IMG/VR virus record: IMGVR_UViG_3300032132_000764
Coordinates: 1 to 33,839 of that record
From: a virus
Reading direction: 5' to 3' (one strand)
Length of the DNA stretch: 33,839 bases
Position numbers and translations under genes: made by a program. Below are positions 1 to 8,808 of the stretch, in pieces (the first letter of the stretch is position 1; every line of letters starts with the position of its first letter). The notes under the pieces are model-generated. The model did not search any database. It saw nothing but the letters and a program-made list of their open reading frames with translations, and was not told the origin of the DNA.

Positions 1-237
1 TCACATGAAAATCTTATCGATGATACGGTTGACGCCGGCGCCACCGAGGCCGGCCAAAACCAGGACGGCGGCAAGTACACCCCAACCGCGATTGAGCTTT
101 GCATCCATGCTGGCGACATTGTCGTCCAAATGCTGAATTCGTGTTTCCTGACGCTCGATCAACGCCCGCAAGGCCTTCACTTCGGCAGTCAATGCACCGA
201 GCATCATGGCGTCTCGCGGACTTAGTTGGTCCGGCAT
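1..237 (-). CDS. Small coiled-coil membrane protein, XhlA/holin-associated-like
   Basis: A complete 78-residue protein. Its ATG directly follows the TAG stop of the exported-protein gene upstream, so the two are translationally coupled. Residues about 15-45 (VKALRALIERQETRIQHLDD) form a heptad-like coiled coil. Residues about 51-70 form one hydrophobic segment (GVLAAVLVLAGLGGAGV), followed by a short basic tail. A short coiled coil plus a C-terminal membrane helix is the layout of XhlA-type lysis accessory proteins, and the position after the tail genes suits a lysis module. No endolysin lies inside the window, so the lysis role is an inference. It could instead be a small inner-membrane virion or host-interaction protein. 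Confidence 0.6.
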   Translation of the reverse strand: MPDQLSPRDAMMLGALTAEVKALRALIERQETRIQHLDDNVASMDAKLNRGWGVLAAVLVLAGLGGAGVNRIIDKIFM

Positions 238-549
238 CTAAGCGCCCTCTTCCACCGCCGGATTGTCGGTCAAGGCTTCCCATGCCTGACCGGCGGCGAC
301 CACGCAGCTGACGCCGCCGGGTGTGGTTACGAAGATCGTCCAGCTCTTGCCGCCGGGTTCCACAAGCAGTTCGAGCACGCCGCCGCCGCCGGTCAGCCCA
401 ATTCCGACCGGCCGTTCGCCGTACTTGTCCTGCAAGTGTCTCAAGAAGTCAGCACGTGGCCCGCAAACGGGTTGGGCTAGCACTGCCGCCGGCCACAAAA
501 AAACCGCCAGAACGGCGGCGGTGAAAAACCAAATTGCAAGACGTCTCAT
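238..549 (-). CDS. Small exported protein of unknown function
   Basis: 103 residues. The N-terminus is a clear Sec signal: basic MRRLAIWFF, a hydrophobic core, and a likely cleavage after AVLAQ (around residue 25). The mature part has two cysteines (PVCGPRADF and GVSCVVAAG), which could form a periplasmic disulfide, and a conserved-looking core of LLVEPGGKSWTIFVTTP. Small exported proteins of this kind are, as I recall, common in alphaproteobacteria and their prophages, but I know no assigned role. A purine-rich site (GAGGGAACC) precedes the ATG. It lies between the tail-tip genes and a possible XhlA-like gene, so a part in lysis or envelope passage is possible but unproven. Confidence 0.6.
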   Translation of the reverse strand: MRRLAIWFFTAAVLAVFLWPAAVLAQPVCGPRADFLRHLQDKYGERPVGIGLTGGGGVLELLVEPGGKSWTIFVTTPGGVSCVVAAGQAWEALTDNPAVEEGA

Positions 550-567
550 TGTCCCGGTTCCCTCATG

Positions 568-1314
568 TCACAGCACCCGCACCACGCCGAAATGGTATCC
601 CTCTACCGTAATCACCCGGGCTACGCCATAGACTGCGGCTTCCACTTCTAGCGTATCGCCCAAATTCAGCGGGTGCATTTCGCAGATGTTGGCCATTATT
701 GACTCCGTCCCGTTCGTGTCGCGAGTATTGTAGGCGTGCGCCCGTGACGCCGCATGCGGACGAACCCCATTGATCCCGAAAGCGACATGATACTGATCAT
801 GTGATGCTGTCCACATAGCGGAATAAAATCTAACGGTTGCCGTCGCCAGATACACCCCCGTCGCCGGCGCGGTGTACGTCGTGCCGTTGGCCATATTGCC
901 ACCGACATCTTTCTGTTCCGACCCAAAAACGCAGACATATTCCGTCTCGTCCCCCGTCGCCTCAGGGACGGCGGTGCCTTTGCCGAGAATCGCCATCGCC
1001 GACGACAGGGTGTATTCCTCGGACGTCGAGACCAGAACGACATCCTTGGAACCGGCCGCAAAGTTGACTAACGAGCCGCTGTTCGACGAGTTGACGACCC
1101 GGTCGCGGGTTAGTGTTTTCGCCGAGTCCGTATAGACACCCTCCGAGATTTCCCAATTGCCGCCGCCATCATCGATCAGGAACTTGGCAGAATTGCCGTC
1201 GCCGATCGCTGCGAAGTCGCGAAAGCCTGACGGTGGCGTCTCGTCAAGGGTGATCGTGCCCGTCCCCGTGGTTTGGCTGGTGTCGTGGACTCTGTCTTCG
1301 AATACTAAGGCCAT
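568..1314 (-). CDS. Tail tip/fibre protein with C-terminal C1q-like fold
   Basis: 248 residues, with its ATG immediately after the stop of the upstream tail gene. Residues about 1-95 carry the pattern seen at the start of many phage fibre proteins: DTSQTTGTGTITLDE, then GFRDFAAIGDGN, WEISEGVYTD, TLTRDRVVNSSNSGS and VNFAAGSKDV. Residues about 140-248 look like a TNF/C1q-type trimeric jelly roll (GTTYTAPATGVYLATATVRF, ending EGYHFGVVRVL). I infer a small trimeric fibre or tip protein that contacts the host surface. Domain assignments are by eye. Confidence 0.65.
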   Translation of the reverse strand: MALVFEDRVHDTSQTTGTGTITLDETPPSGFRDFAAIGDGNSAKFLIDDGGGNWEISEGVYTDSAKTLTRDRVVNSSNSGSLVNFAAGSKDVVLVSTSEEYTLSSAMAILGKGTAVPEATGDETEYVCVFGSEQKDVGGNMANGTTYTAPATGVYLATATVRFYSAMWTASHDQYHVAFGINGVRPHAASRAHAYNTRDTNGTESIMANICEMHPLNLGDTLEVEAAVYGVARVITVEGYHFGVVRVL

Positions 1315-2070
1315 CTATAGGCGCTCCTCTATGCGATAACGTTTTCGGACTCGGCCGGGCGCCCAATGCTGTAGTGATGTGGCCCGCATCAACGGCCCCC
1401 AGATCGAAAGCTCTTGGACGTAAGTAATGGGATCGAGCATGACCAAAATATCGCCGCCCGTACCGCGTAGGCGGTCGACCTCGAAAGCATTGGTCATCAT
1501 TTCTGTCTCGGTATTGTGATCGACCTGGAACTCGGCGATGCGATAACGCGCGCCGTCGGTCGACAGCACCTGTCCGCCGATGGTCCGTAAATGCGCCGAG
1601 GCATCTTCCCACCAAATCCCGCGGCCATAGGATTCGCCAAAGGTCGGGCGCCAGACCGGCCCGGCGAACACCCGGCCAATGTCAATCCAAGCCAGGTTAG
1701 AGTCGGATACCGTGATGCGGCCGTAACGCGCGGTGAGTGCCGCCGCCATAACATGGTAGACCTGGGCGTACCCAGGCTTGACACCGGCCGAAACCATCTC
1801 CGTGTCGTAGACATCACCGTTACCCGGCGCGACAGCGGACAAGGTTATTCGAACCGTCGCCGTCGGCGTTAGATTGGTACCCAGCAGCGCGAAAGCCGCC
1901 CAAACCGTGGCGGCGCCATAATCGAAATCGATGTTGAGGGTCGATCCGGTGACCCGGTAAGGCCGGGCAATCGGATTGCCTTGGATGTTGGCCGCCGGCA
2001 AGCCGGAGGAACCGGCTGCCGAGCCGATGAGAATACAGGCGTCGATGCGGTTTACGTAACCAATGATCAT
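1315..2070 (-). CDS. Tail tip structural protein of unknown function
   Basis: 251 residues. The ATG overlaps the stop of the hub-like gene by four bases, which indicates coupled translation within the tail-tip operon. The protein is mostly beta-rich with no signal peptide or membrane segment. Recognisable stretches are IDFDYGAATVWAAFALLG, VWRPTFGESYGRGIWW and a C-terminal MLDPITYVQELSIWGPL. I recognise no named domain. Position between the putative hub and a fibre protein points to a virion component of the tail tip. A distal-tail-like role is possible but not shown. Confidence 0.6.
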   Translation of the reverse strand: MIIGYVNRIDACILIGSAAGSSGLPAANIQGNPIARPYRVTGSTLNIDFDYGAATVWAAFALLGTNLTPTATVRITLSAVAPGNGDVYDTEMVSAGVKPGYAQVYHVMAAALTARYGRITVSDSNLAWIDIGRVFAGPVWRPTFGESYGRGIWWEDASAHLRTIGGQVLSTDGARYRIAEFQVDHNTETEMMTNAFEVDRLRGTGGDILVMLDPITYVQELSIWGPLMRATSLQHWAPGRVRKRYRIEERL

Positions 2071-3572
2071 GCAAATATCTCCATGACCGTTTCGCCCTCA
2101 GAGAGGTCTACTTCGATCGCTATGACGGTGCCGAGTTTTTTGCTTAAGCGGAAACGCGGATAGGAAAGCTCGACGGTGTCGCCGATGTCGAGTAAGGGCG
2201 ATACACCCCGCGACTCGACCCGCCAGATGTTTCGATCGACACTGTAGAGCGCGAGCAAGCGTTCGGCTTCGGCCCTGGCATCGTCTTCCGAAACGAAGAG
2301 CGAGCCCAGAAACACCGGCTTTGAGCCTCTATGCTTGAGCTTCACCGATTGATCCTGAACCATGACCTCGCGGTATTCCGCGGCCATGAAGGCGCGTTGC
2401 GCCTCTGTCGCTCCGGCCGGCGCGTCCTTGAACACCGAATGATTGCGCCGCCAGCCGACGCGAACGCGATGCGTCGGCGGGTTGATTACATCTGGCGGCT
2501 CCAGCCGTTCCAAGGACACGATGTTGGTGCGATCGAAGCGGGCGAGGATCGCGCCCGACGGCGGTCGAAGGATTTTCGGCGCGAACCGGCCCTGCCGGTT
2601 GAAACCGCCATAGGCGGTGCTGGCGCTCAACACACGATCGACAGCGGCCCGCGTTGCGGTCGCCTCGGCGCCGATCCACAGGCCGGCAGTCCGGCCGCGT
2701 GTCTCGGTGGCCAGCCGGTCGAACGCGACTACGTCCAATTCATCGAGCCCGGCGAAGTCGACCAGCAATGACCTTAAGATGCCGGCGATGGTCGGATCGT
2801 AAACGCCGCCCGGCGCATAGCCTTGAATGTCGGCCGTGATCAGACCGGTCGGCGCGCCGCCATGCTGCAGAATGCCGGTCGCCGTGTTGACCGACCATTC
2901 GCCGACCGACGGCGTGCCCGCCACCTTGGTCACCCTGACACCGCGGTCGTAGAACGCTATGACATCGCTAATGTTTTCACCGACATGGTAGCTGTGACGG
3001 CCTTCGACGATGCCGAGATAGGGCGGTGCCACGCCATAGACTTCGCCCAAGGCAATCGGCTTGGGCTTGCTGGCAAGATCCGTGCCGCCCTCCGCGCCGC
3101 CTTCACCGGTGAACGTGGCCGGCTGCACGGGCTCGTCTAACAATGAATCCTTGGTCCGTAGACTGATGGCGATCGCCTGATTGTTGAACGAAGTGGTCAA
3201 TGCGGCACCATCGATGACCAGTTCGGCGCTTCGATAGGGCGCGCCGGGCTGAACCGCGAGCACACGCACGCGCCGCCCGGAGACGGAATAGGCAGTTCCA
3301 AGTCCGTCGAGATAGCCGTCGGCGTTGCGGATCTCCATCCTTGCCGTCGCCGCGCTAGTGCCGGCGGCAACAAATCCACCCCGACGAACCGATCGACTCA
3401 TGAACAACGGATTGCCAAGCCGCGGGTCGTAGTAAACCGATGCCGGCGCGTCGCTCGGCAGAGTGACGTAAGGCGCGGTCGACAAAGCAAACAACGCCTC
3501 GCCGGCTATGGCCGACTCCGCCCCGCGGATCGCGGATACCGCGACCCGTCCGACTGCATAATGTCCAATCAT
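2067..3572 (-). CDS. Putative tail hub/baseplate-like protein
   Basis: 501 residues, starting three bases after the stop of the long fibre gene, with GGTGAG just upstream. The N-terminal part is rich in beta strands (ATARMEIRNADGYLDGLG, RRVRVLAVQPGAPYRSAEL). The C-terminal part ends in a segment typical of tail-hub or gp27/gpJ-type proteins, where a late domain defines local geometry (SPLLDIGDTVELSYPRF, then KLGTVIAIEVDLSEGETVMEIF). This resembles the hub proteins that follow the tape-measure gene in many alphaproteobacterial siphophages. No catalytic motif is seen. The hub role is inferred from order and style, not from a firm family match. Confidence 0.6.
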   Translation of the reverse strand: MIGHYAVGRVAVSAIRGAESAIAGEALFALSTAPYVTLPSDAPASVYYDPRLGNPLFMSRSVRRGGFVAAGTSAATARMEIRNADGYLDGLGTAYSVSGRRVRVLAVQPGAPYRSAELVIDGAALTTSFNNQAIAISLRTKDSLLDEPVQPATFTGEGGAEGGTDLASKPKPIALGEVYGVAPPYLGIVEGRHSYHVGENISDVIAFYDRGVRVTKVAGTPSVGEWSVNTATGILQHGGAPTGLITADIQGYAPGGVYDPTIAGILRSLLVDFAGLDELDVVAFDRLATETRGRTAGLWIGAEATATRAAVDRVLSASTAYGGFNRQGRFAPKILRPPSGAILARFDRTNIVSLERLEPPDVINPPTHRVRVGWRRNHSVFKDAPAGATEAQRAFMAAEYREVMVQDQSVKLKHRGSKPVFLGSLFVSEDDARAEAERLLALYSVDRNIWRVESRGVSPLLDIGDTVELSYPRFRLSKKLGTVIAIEVDLSEGETVMEIFA

Positions 3573-3575
3573 GGC

Positions 3576-6500
3576 TCACCCCAATGTTATGTGGAGGCCC
3601 GACATGTTGCCGTCGCCGTATGTCGGGCGCACGGTGACGTTCGGGTGCTTGTTCAAGACCAGCACGTTGCCGCTGATCTCCGACGTCCAGCCCGAGCCAG
3701 CGACAAAATGTGCGATTGTAATACGGCCGCTAGTCATGCCGGCCAGGTCGACAGTCATGTCCTTGACCGTCATTTCGCCATGTCTAGCGCCAGTAAAAAT
3801 GGTCAAATTCATATTTGCCATGACGCGGACAAGATCCTCAGTCGATGTCCAGCGCAATCGGTTGGGCAACAAATCCGGGCGATATACATGCTGAGAATTG
3901 ATGATGTCTTCGCCGGCATCGCAGTTCCAAAGCATCGGCTCCTTTGCGTTGTGGAAAGTCGAATAGGTGTGGTTGTTTATTTCCGGCGTCGCCGTGATTT
4001 GGAATTCTCTGCGTATTGTATGGTATGGGCCGATGCATGCTTGATTCGGCGTATTAGCCGTAATGCGACGGCCTGTTACGTTAATGATCGCGGTGCCGTC
4101 ACGATATATCGAATCCCAGCCGGAAACGTTGCGACCGCCCCAGCCCGCCGACGCATTGCTGCCGCCGAACATATTAACATTGGCCGGCGTGTAATCCGCC
4201 CGAGATTCGTAATTCTCGATGATTGACATATGGCCACGGCCTTGCGCGCACCGTACAAAAACCCATGACGTCACGCCCGCGCTTTTTACCTCGGTGGTGA
4301 ATTCAAACGAGTGAGCCCACATTGCGACAGTTGCCTCATGGCCACTGAATCCGGAGCCGATTTTTCGGCCTGCCGTCAAGTCCTTGTGGCCGGTTTCATA
4401 GTCAGACCCAGCACGTTCAGCGTAGTAATAATCAGATTGGCCGGTATTGTAGCCCCAACTGCCCGAAGCACCGTCGATGAAATCTCGGCAACATTCGGCA
4501 TTGACGGGTTGCCCACCGGCTGGGCCGTCCTCGTTGACAACAGCAACTGTACGTCGACCGCAAAACAACGACGATATTACGATCTGTTTCAGTTGCGGAA
4601 GATCAGCCGGGCTGGTGTACGACGGATTATACAGCTTGGTTTCAAAGCAATTATCGGGCTGGATCTTCGGTAAAAAGTCCCCGTCATGGCTCGATTCAAT
4701 TCGCGGCCTCAACAGGTGCGATCGCTCCAACGTCCAAAGCCACAACGCCCGCTGATCGGTGCCATCGCGCTGCCAATAATCAACCAAATATAAACTATCG
4801 GGCCGCACTTCATAGCGGCGCGCCTTCATTAAGCCTTTCTTAGCCACCTGATCGAAATAATTCTCGGCCGGATCGTCGTAAAATATCCCGTCTGTTTTGC
4901 ACTTAACCGAATTCGCAAGATGCTCGATTTCCAGCACACGAAACGCTATCCCGATTTTGCGCTTATTCGATTTGCGCGCCCAGTATTCACAACCGAGGGT
5001 CGGGTCATATGTATCAGATGTATGTGGAACATATATTTTTATGATCGATCCGGTTGGGTAAGGCCCGGCGACAGTGCCGGTAGGCAGCGCGTCAAATTCG
5101 ACGATTGCATTGTCACCCCACGATGCCGTGCCGAATTCATATTCGACACCAAGCACGTTGACGCTGTCGCCCATGGTGCCCTTGAAGACCGGACAGAGTT
5201 CATTTCCGTTACCGTCCAGCCAAAAATTGTTACCGTTGTAAATGACCGTTGCGCCGTCTTGAATAGTGAACGTCTTTCGCCAACCCGTCTCGCCGCCAGT
5301 GATGTCTTGGCCAAGCTTAACTTCGGTAACCTTGCCGACCGCGGCGCACGCCGTGTTCAGATGTGTTTCGAGTTCCCCCAAATCGTTCGCCGTCAAGATG
5401 TCTTCGGGCTCCGTCGGCGTCGGCAGCACCGGATTGGCGTTGTCGAATAGGAAGTCCCGCGCCTGTTGCGACCATTGCGGCGTGGTGTCGAGCGGCACGG
5501 TCGCGTTTTCATCAATTACGTTTATGGCCGACGAACCTTTGACAATCTGAATGTTGTTCGGGTTGTTGATGACGACCGTCCCGCTTGCCGCGCTTGCCGG
5601 CGCCCCATCGGCCGCGCCTTCGACTGAACAAACAGTGAATGTCCCGCTCGTAACGTGCTGCAAATCAATCCGATAATGGTCGAAAACGATCTCGGCGCCG
5701 TTCTTGACCCTGGCGGCCTGCCGGCACGTCGACCCCGGCATGATAATCAGGCCGCCGTCTTCGCGCCCGCTGGCCGTGTAGCCGGCTAGTTTGCCGGATG
5801 GATAGACCTCGCCGGTATGGTCTCCGTAGGCAACGCCGGGCGAAAAGTCGAGCGGAATGGACGACCCGTAGTGGTGGATCGTATTGTTGTCGTGCTGGAA
5901 CGGCCCGTACCAGCCATCGTCTATCGAGAACAGCGACTTGCCGGACGGCACGACGAACAGATTGTTTCGGAAATGAATATCGAACAGTGAATTACTGGTC
6001 CCGAACCACGGCGAATCACCTTGGCCGGTCGATCCGAATTCAAACAGCGATTCCGACGCCTCGTTGAACCCCTGGAAAATTGCGTTGTAGGGCGTATTTG
6101 TCGGGTTCGTGACCATGTCCATATTCTCAACGATATGGTTCACGCCGCGCATGGCGATTAGGTAATCGGTCGTGTTCGTGCCGAGATTTTGCAACGCGCC
6201 GCGCCAGCGACAAGCGTTGGCGTTTTGATGCATGGCGAATGGGTTGTTGTCGTTTCCGCTGCCCATGTCGCCGGTCTTGCAGTCGGTAACACCGAATTCG
6301 TGCGTCTGGCCGGCGCGCATCAGGTCAGTTTGGTCGTTATTGGAGTTTGGCTTGCTGTCGCCGCAATCGGTAAAATGCCTAAGCCGCGCAGCGTTATAGG
6401 CAAGGTTCGAATTCCGCGTTCGCACGACGTTGCCGCGCTTCATCGCGTTGCCCCGAATGCCATAGGCTTTCGTGCTGATGACGGCCAGCTCATCGGGCCG

Positions 6501-8426
6501 ATCGATGTAGGGGTCGAAGACCCGCCACTCGACGCAGCCGATGAAGAGCATGAAGTCGGAAAAATCGACTGAAGAACCGAGGCCGGTTTTCCAGGTCAGC
6601 CACGGCTTAATGACGCGCGGCGCGTTGAGCCGCTCGAACCTGAACGTATTTCCCTTGTTGTTCACGACTTTGGGCTGAACGAGCCATAGGGACTCAAACT
6701 TGTTCTTGATCTTCCCGCCGTATATCGGCGCCGTGATGTTGTCCCAGCGATCGGAGAAATAGAGCTTGGTGCCGAACGTCAACGCGTTGCCGATGATCTC
6801 TTCGATCTGCACCTCCTCGCCATGCCGATGGCTGTCCGGCGTGCGTGCATGTGGATAAGACCCGTCAGCCTCAGCCGTCGAGCGGGTCCTGGCGAAGCAG
6901 CCGAGCTTTATCCAGTCGCCAACATTGCAGTTGGCGGGCAGCGTGTTGAACGTAGCGGTCGTCTTGCCGTTCGGCGCGGTGCCGGCGGTGTGCGAAAGCG
7001 TGGAAACCGTGTTGACGTTTTTGTTGAACGCGTAGCTGTCGGCCAAAACCCACTGCAGCCGATAATAACTCGATCCATTCTTGCACTGGATCTGATGGCC
7101 GTTGAAATCGATGACGACTTGGCCGCCTTTGCCGTTGAAATTGTATGTTGTTATCCAGTCTGAGGACAGCGTGATCGACGACGTCAAGCGGATTACGGTG
7201 CGGCCCGAACCGTCGAATGCAGCAACCATGGCGTTGTGCAAATCCGGACGATTGCCGACTGAAACCGGCTCCTGGTGTGTCGGCGCGGCCGGCGGGCCTG
7301 CCAAGCCGTCCGTCTCTTGAAACCAGGCGTCGGTCGAGTTCTGAATTGGTGTCGGATCGGGCGGCGGCGGCGGCGGGATGACAACGACATCCTCGCCGGT
7401 CACGCCGTCATAGGTGCCGGACAGGGGTTCGGCACCGTCTCCACTTACCGAGAAGAACCCGGCCGGATCGGATTGATTGAAAAATTCGGTTTTGATCCAG
7501 CCCGCCGAACGGGTCTTGGCCGTGATCCTGAGTTCGTCGATCAAGCCGTTCCACGGCGCCTCGCCGTCGCCGAAACCCGCCTCCTCCCAGCTCGGACCGA
7601 CCATGAATTTGTAACCCGCCGGGATCGACCAGGGCGACGTCAGAGCATTGCCGTTGGTCGGATCATGGGTTGCCGCCCATGCCACCGGGTCGCCGTTGAC
7701 GTACAGCGTGGGTGCCGAGCCGGCGGCTTTCGCGATGGCGATATAGGTCGCGTCGGTAGATTGTAGGTTAAGCGGCGATTCCCATTCGGCACCGTTATGG
7801 CCGAACTTGAAACAGTTGCCTGTATTGCCTTGCAGGAAAGCCCGCTTATCGAAACGGAAGTAGTTGCGCGCGTTGTCTCGACTGGCCGGCGCGTCGCTGA
7901 TCACGTAGACCGCCGCGTCGGTGTCGATCGCATCCGCCTTGATCCAAAACGACATCGTCCACGACGTCAGGCCGTTCAAGAATGCAGCGTCGATCTCCAT
8001 CCGGTCATTTGCGAAGTCCCCAGCCGAGCCGATCAGCGACCCCGCCGCCGGCGCCGAGACGACCGACAGGTCATGGCCGTTGCCAGTCCGGTCGGTTCCG
8101 TCGAGCGTATCCCAAACCGCGATGTAGTCTCTCCAAACGGCGACTGCCGTTTGTTCCGATGCGGCCAGATCCTTCTTGCCGGTGTATTGGTAAATCGCCG
8201 TGTCCGCACCGTTGGAAAGCCGTGGGATCGACACCCAGGCGACTGCGTCGCCGGCGGCACCGTCATAATCACTGGCCTTGATCTCGTGGCTCAGACGGAC
8301 GTTTGTCTTGGTGCCATAGCGCAAATCGAGCGGCGCTGTGCCCTCGATTTCACCGCCGGCAGAGACTGGTTTCAGGTAATCGGCCCCGCCGACCTTCACC
8401 AGAAAAGGGAAATTGAGATGCGGCAT
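3576..8426 (-). CDS. Giant tail fibre: DUF2341-like + LamG N-terminus, two beta-helix modules
   Basis: 1616 residues with a strong Shine-Dalgarno site (CCGGAGGCGCCG before ATG). Residues about 1-95 resemble DUF2341 (AWVSIPRLSNGADTAIYQYT). Residues about 100-330 form a concanavalin/LamG-like domain (RTGNGHDLSV to WNGLIDELRITAKT), followed by a proline linker (VVIPPPPPPDP). Two long right-handed beta-helix-like modules follow, about 370-960 and 980-1616. The first aligns with the body of the neighbouring 979-residue fibre and ends in the same VVINNPNNI-type strand. The second has no counterpart in that fibre. I infer a host-surface-binding or polysaccharide-binding spike. I see no defined glycosidase site, though depolymerase activity cannot be excluded. 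Confidence 0.75.
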   Translation of the reverse strand: MPHLNFPFLVKVGGADYLKPVSAGGEIEGTAPLDLRYGTKTNVRLSHEIKASDYDGAAGDAVAWVSIPRLSNGADTAIYQYTGKKDLAASEQTAVAVWRDYIAVWDTLDGTDRTGNGHDLSVVSAPAAGSLIGSAGDFANDRMEIDAAFLNGLTSWTMSFWIKADAIDTDAAVYVISDAPASRDNARNYFRFDKRAFLQGNTGNCFKFGHNGAEWESPLNLQSTDATYIAIAKAAGSAPTLYVNGDPVAWAATHDPTNGNALTSPWSIPAGYKFMVGPSWEEAGFGDGEAPWNGLIDELRITAKTRSAGWIKTEFFNQSDPAGFFSVSGDGAEPLSGTYDGVTGEDVVVIPPPPPPDPTPIQNSTDAWFQETDGLAGPPAAPTHQEPVSVGNRPDLHNAMVAAFDGSGRTVIRLTSSITLSSDWITTYNFNGKGGQVVIDFNGHQIQCKNGSSYYRLQWVLADSYAFNKNVNTVSTLSHTAGTAPNGKTTATFNTLPANCNVGDWIKLGCFARTRSTAEADGSYPHARTPDSHRHGEEVQIEEIIGNALTFGTKLYFSDRWDNITAPIYGGKIKNKFESLWLVQPKVVNNKGNTFRFERLNAPRVIKPWLTWKTGLGSSVDFSDFMLFIGCVEWRVFDPYIDRPDELAVISTKAYGIRGNAMKRGNVVRTRNSNLAYNAARLRHFTDCGDSKPNSNNDQTDLMRAGQTHEFGVTDCKTGDMGSGNDNNPFAMHQNANACRWRGALQNLGTNTTDYLIAMRGVNHIVENMDMVTNPTNTPYNAIFQGFNEASESLFEFGSTGQGDSPWFGTSNSLFDIHFRNNLFVVPSGKSLFSIDDGWYGPFQHDNNTIHHYGSSIPLDFSPGVAYGDHTGEVYPSGKLAGYTASGREDGGLIIMPGSTCRQAARVKNGAEIVFDHYRIDLQHVTSGTFTVCSVEGAADGAPASAASGTVVINNPNNIQIVKGSSAINVIDENATVPLDTTPQWSQQARDFLFDNANPVLPTPTEPEDILTANDLGELETHLNTACAAVGKVTEVKLGQDITGGETGWRKTFTIQDGATVIYNGNNFWLDGNGNELCPVFKGTMGDSVNVLGVEYEFGTASWGDNAIVEFDALPTGTVAGPYPTGSIIKIYVPHTSDTYDPTLGCEYWARKSNKRKIGIAFRVLEIEHLANSVKCKTDGIFYDDPAENYFDQVAKKGLMKARRYEVRPDSLYLVDYWQRDGTDQRALWLWTLERSHLLRPRIESSHDGDFLPKIQPDNCFETKLYNPSYTSPADLPQLKQIVISSLFCGRRTVAVVNEDGPAGGQPVNAECCRDFIDGASGSWGYNTGQSDYYYAERAGSDYETGHKDLTAGRKIGSGFSGHEATVAMWAHSFEFTTEVKSAGVTSWVFVRCAQGRGHMSIIENYESRADYTPANVNMFGGSNASAGWGGRNVSGWDSIYRDGTAIINVTGRRITANTPNQACIGPYHTIRREFQITATPEINNHTYSTFHNAKEPMLWNCDAGEDIINSQHVYRPDLLPNRLRWTSTEDLVRVMANMNLTIFTGARHGEMTVKDMTVDLAGMTSGRITIAHFVAGSGWTSEISGNVLVLNKHPNVTVRPTYGDGNMSGLHITLG

Positions 8427-8507
8427 CGGCGCCTCCGGTTATGCTGGATGCTGTGAGAATTCGGAGAGTTGGGTGTATTCGTCGCTAGGCGCCTGTGCTG
8501 CGCTTAC

Positions 8508-8630
8508 TCAAACACCACTTTGTTCAAGTTCGATTCGCCTCGCCAGGCGCCAATTGCCGTAAATAATTTTTTCGGTCTCCGGCGGCCCGCTGTCGTAAAT
8601 GACGGCCCACCCTCTGTCGTCACCGGGCGC
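8508..8630 (-). other. In-frame coding-like extension after a TAG stop
   Basis: The 40 codons directly after the TAG of the 54-residue gene at 8631-8795 stay open in the same frame to a TGA. They read like a small phage protein (GWAVIYDSGPPETEKIIYGN, then WRLARRIELEQSGV). There is no ATG, GTG or TTG start within them. They may be an amber-interrupted C-terminus, a remnant of a separate gene, or chance. The rest of 8427-8507 holds only the leader of the long fibre gene. Confidence 0.3.
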
Positions 8631-8795
8631 CTAAATCTCAACCACGCAGCAATCGGCCTTAACGCCATCAAGGAAGATGTCAAAATTTTGTTTGTGTACG
8701 TCTTGCGGCAGACCGAGGCGAGCACTTGCAAATACCCTTTCGGCCGCCATCTTTGCGAGCGTCGTGACCTCAGTTAGTGTCACAATCTCGTGCAT
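8631..8795 (-). CDS. Small protein between the two fibre genes
   Basis: 54 residues. I chose the ATG at 8795 because GGAAGG lies just upstream (AGCGAGGAAGGAACG-ATG). The open frame runs further upstream into the end of the shorter fibre gene but has no better start. The product is a short helical protein (LTEVTTLAKMAAERVFASAR) followed by NFDIFLDGVKADCCVVEI. I do not recognise it. Its position between two long fibres would suit a small fibre chaperone or an accessory factor, but nothing in the sequence proves this. The same frame continues after the TAG, see 8508-8630. Confidence 0.5.
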   Translation of the reverse strand: MHEIVTLTEVTTLAKMAAERVFASARLGLPQDVHKQNFDIFLDGVKADCCVVEI

Positions 8796-8808
8796 CGTTC
8801 CTTCCTCG

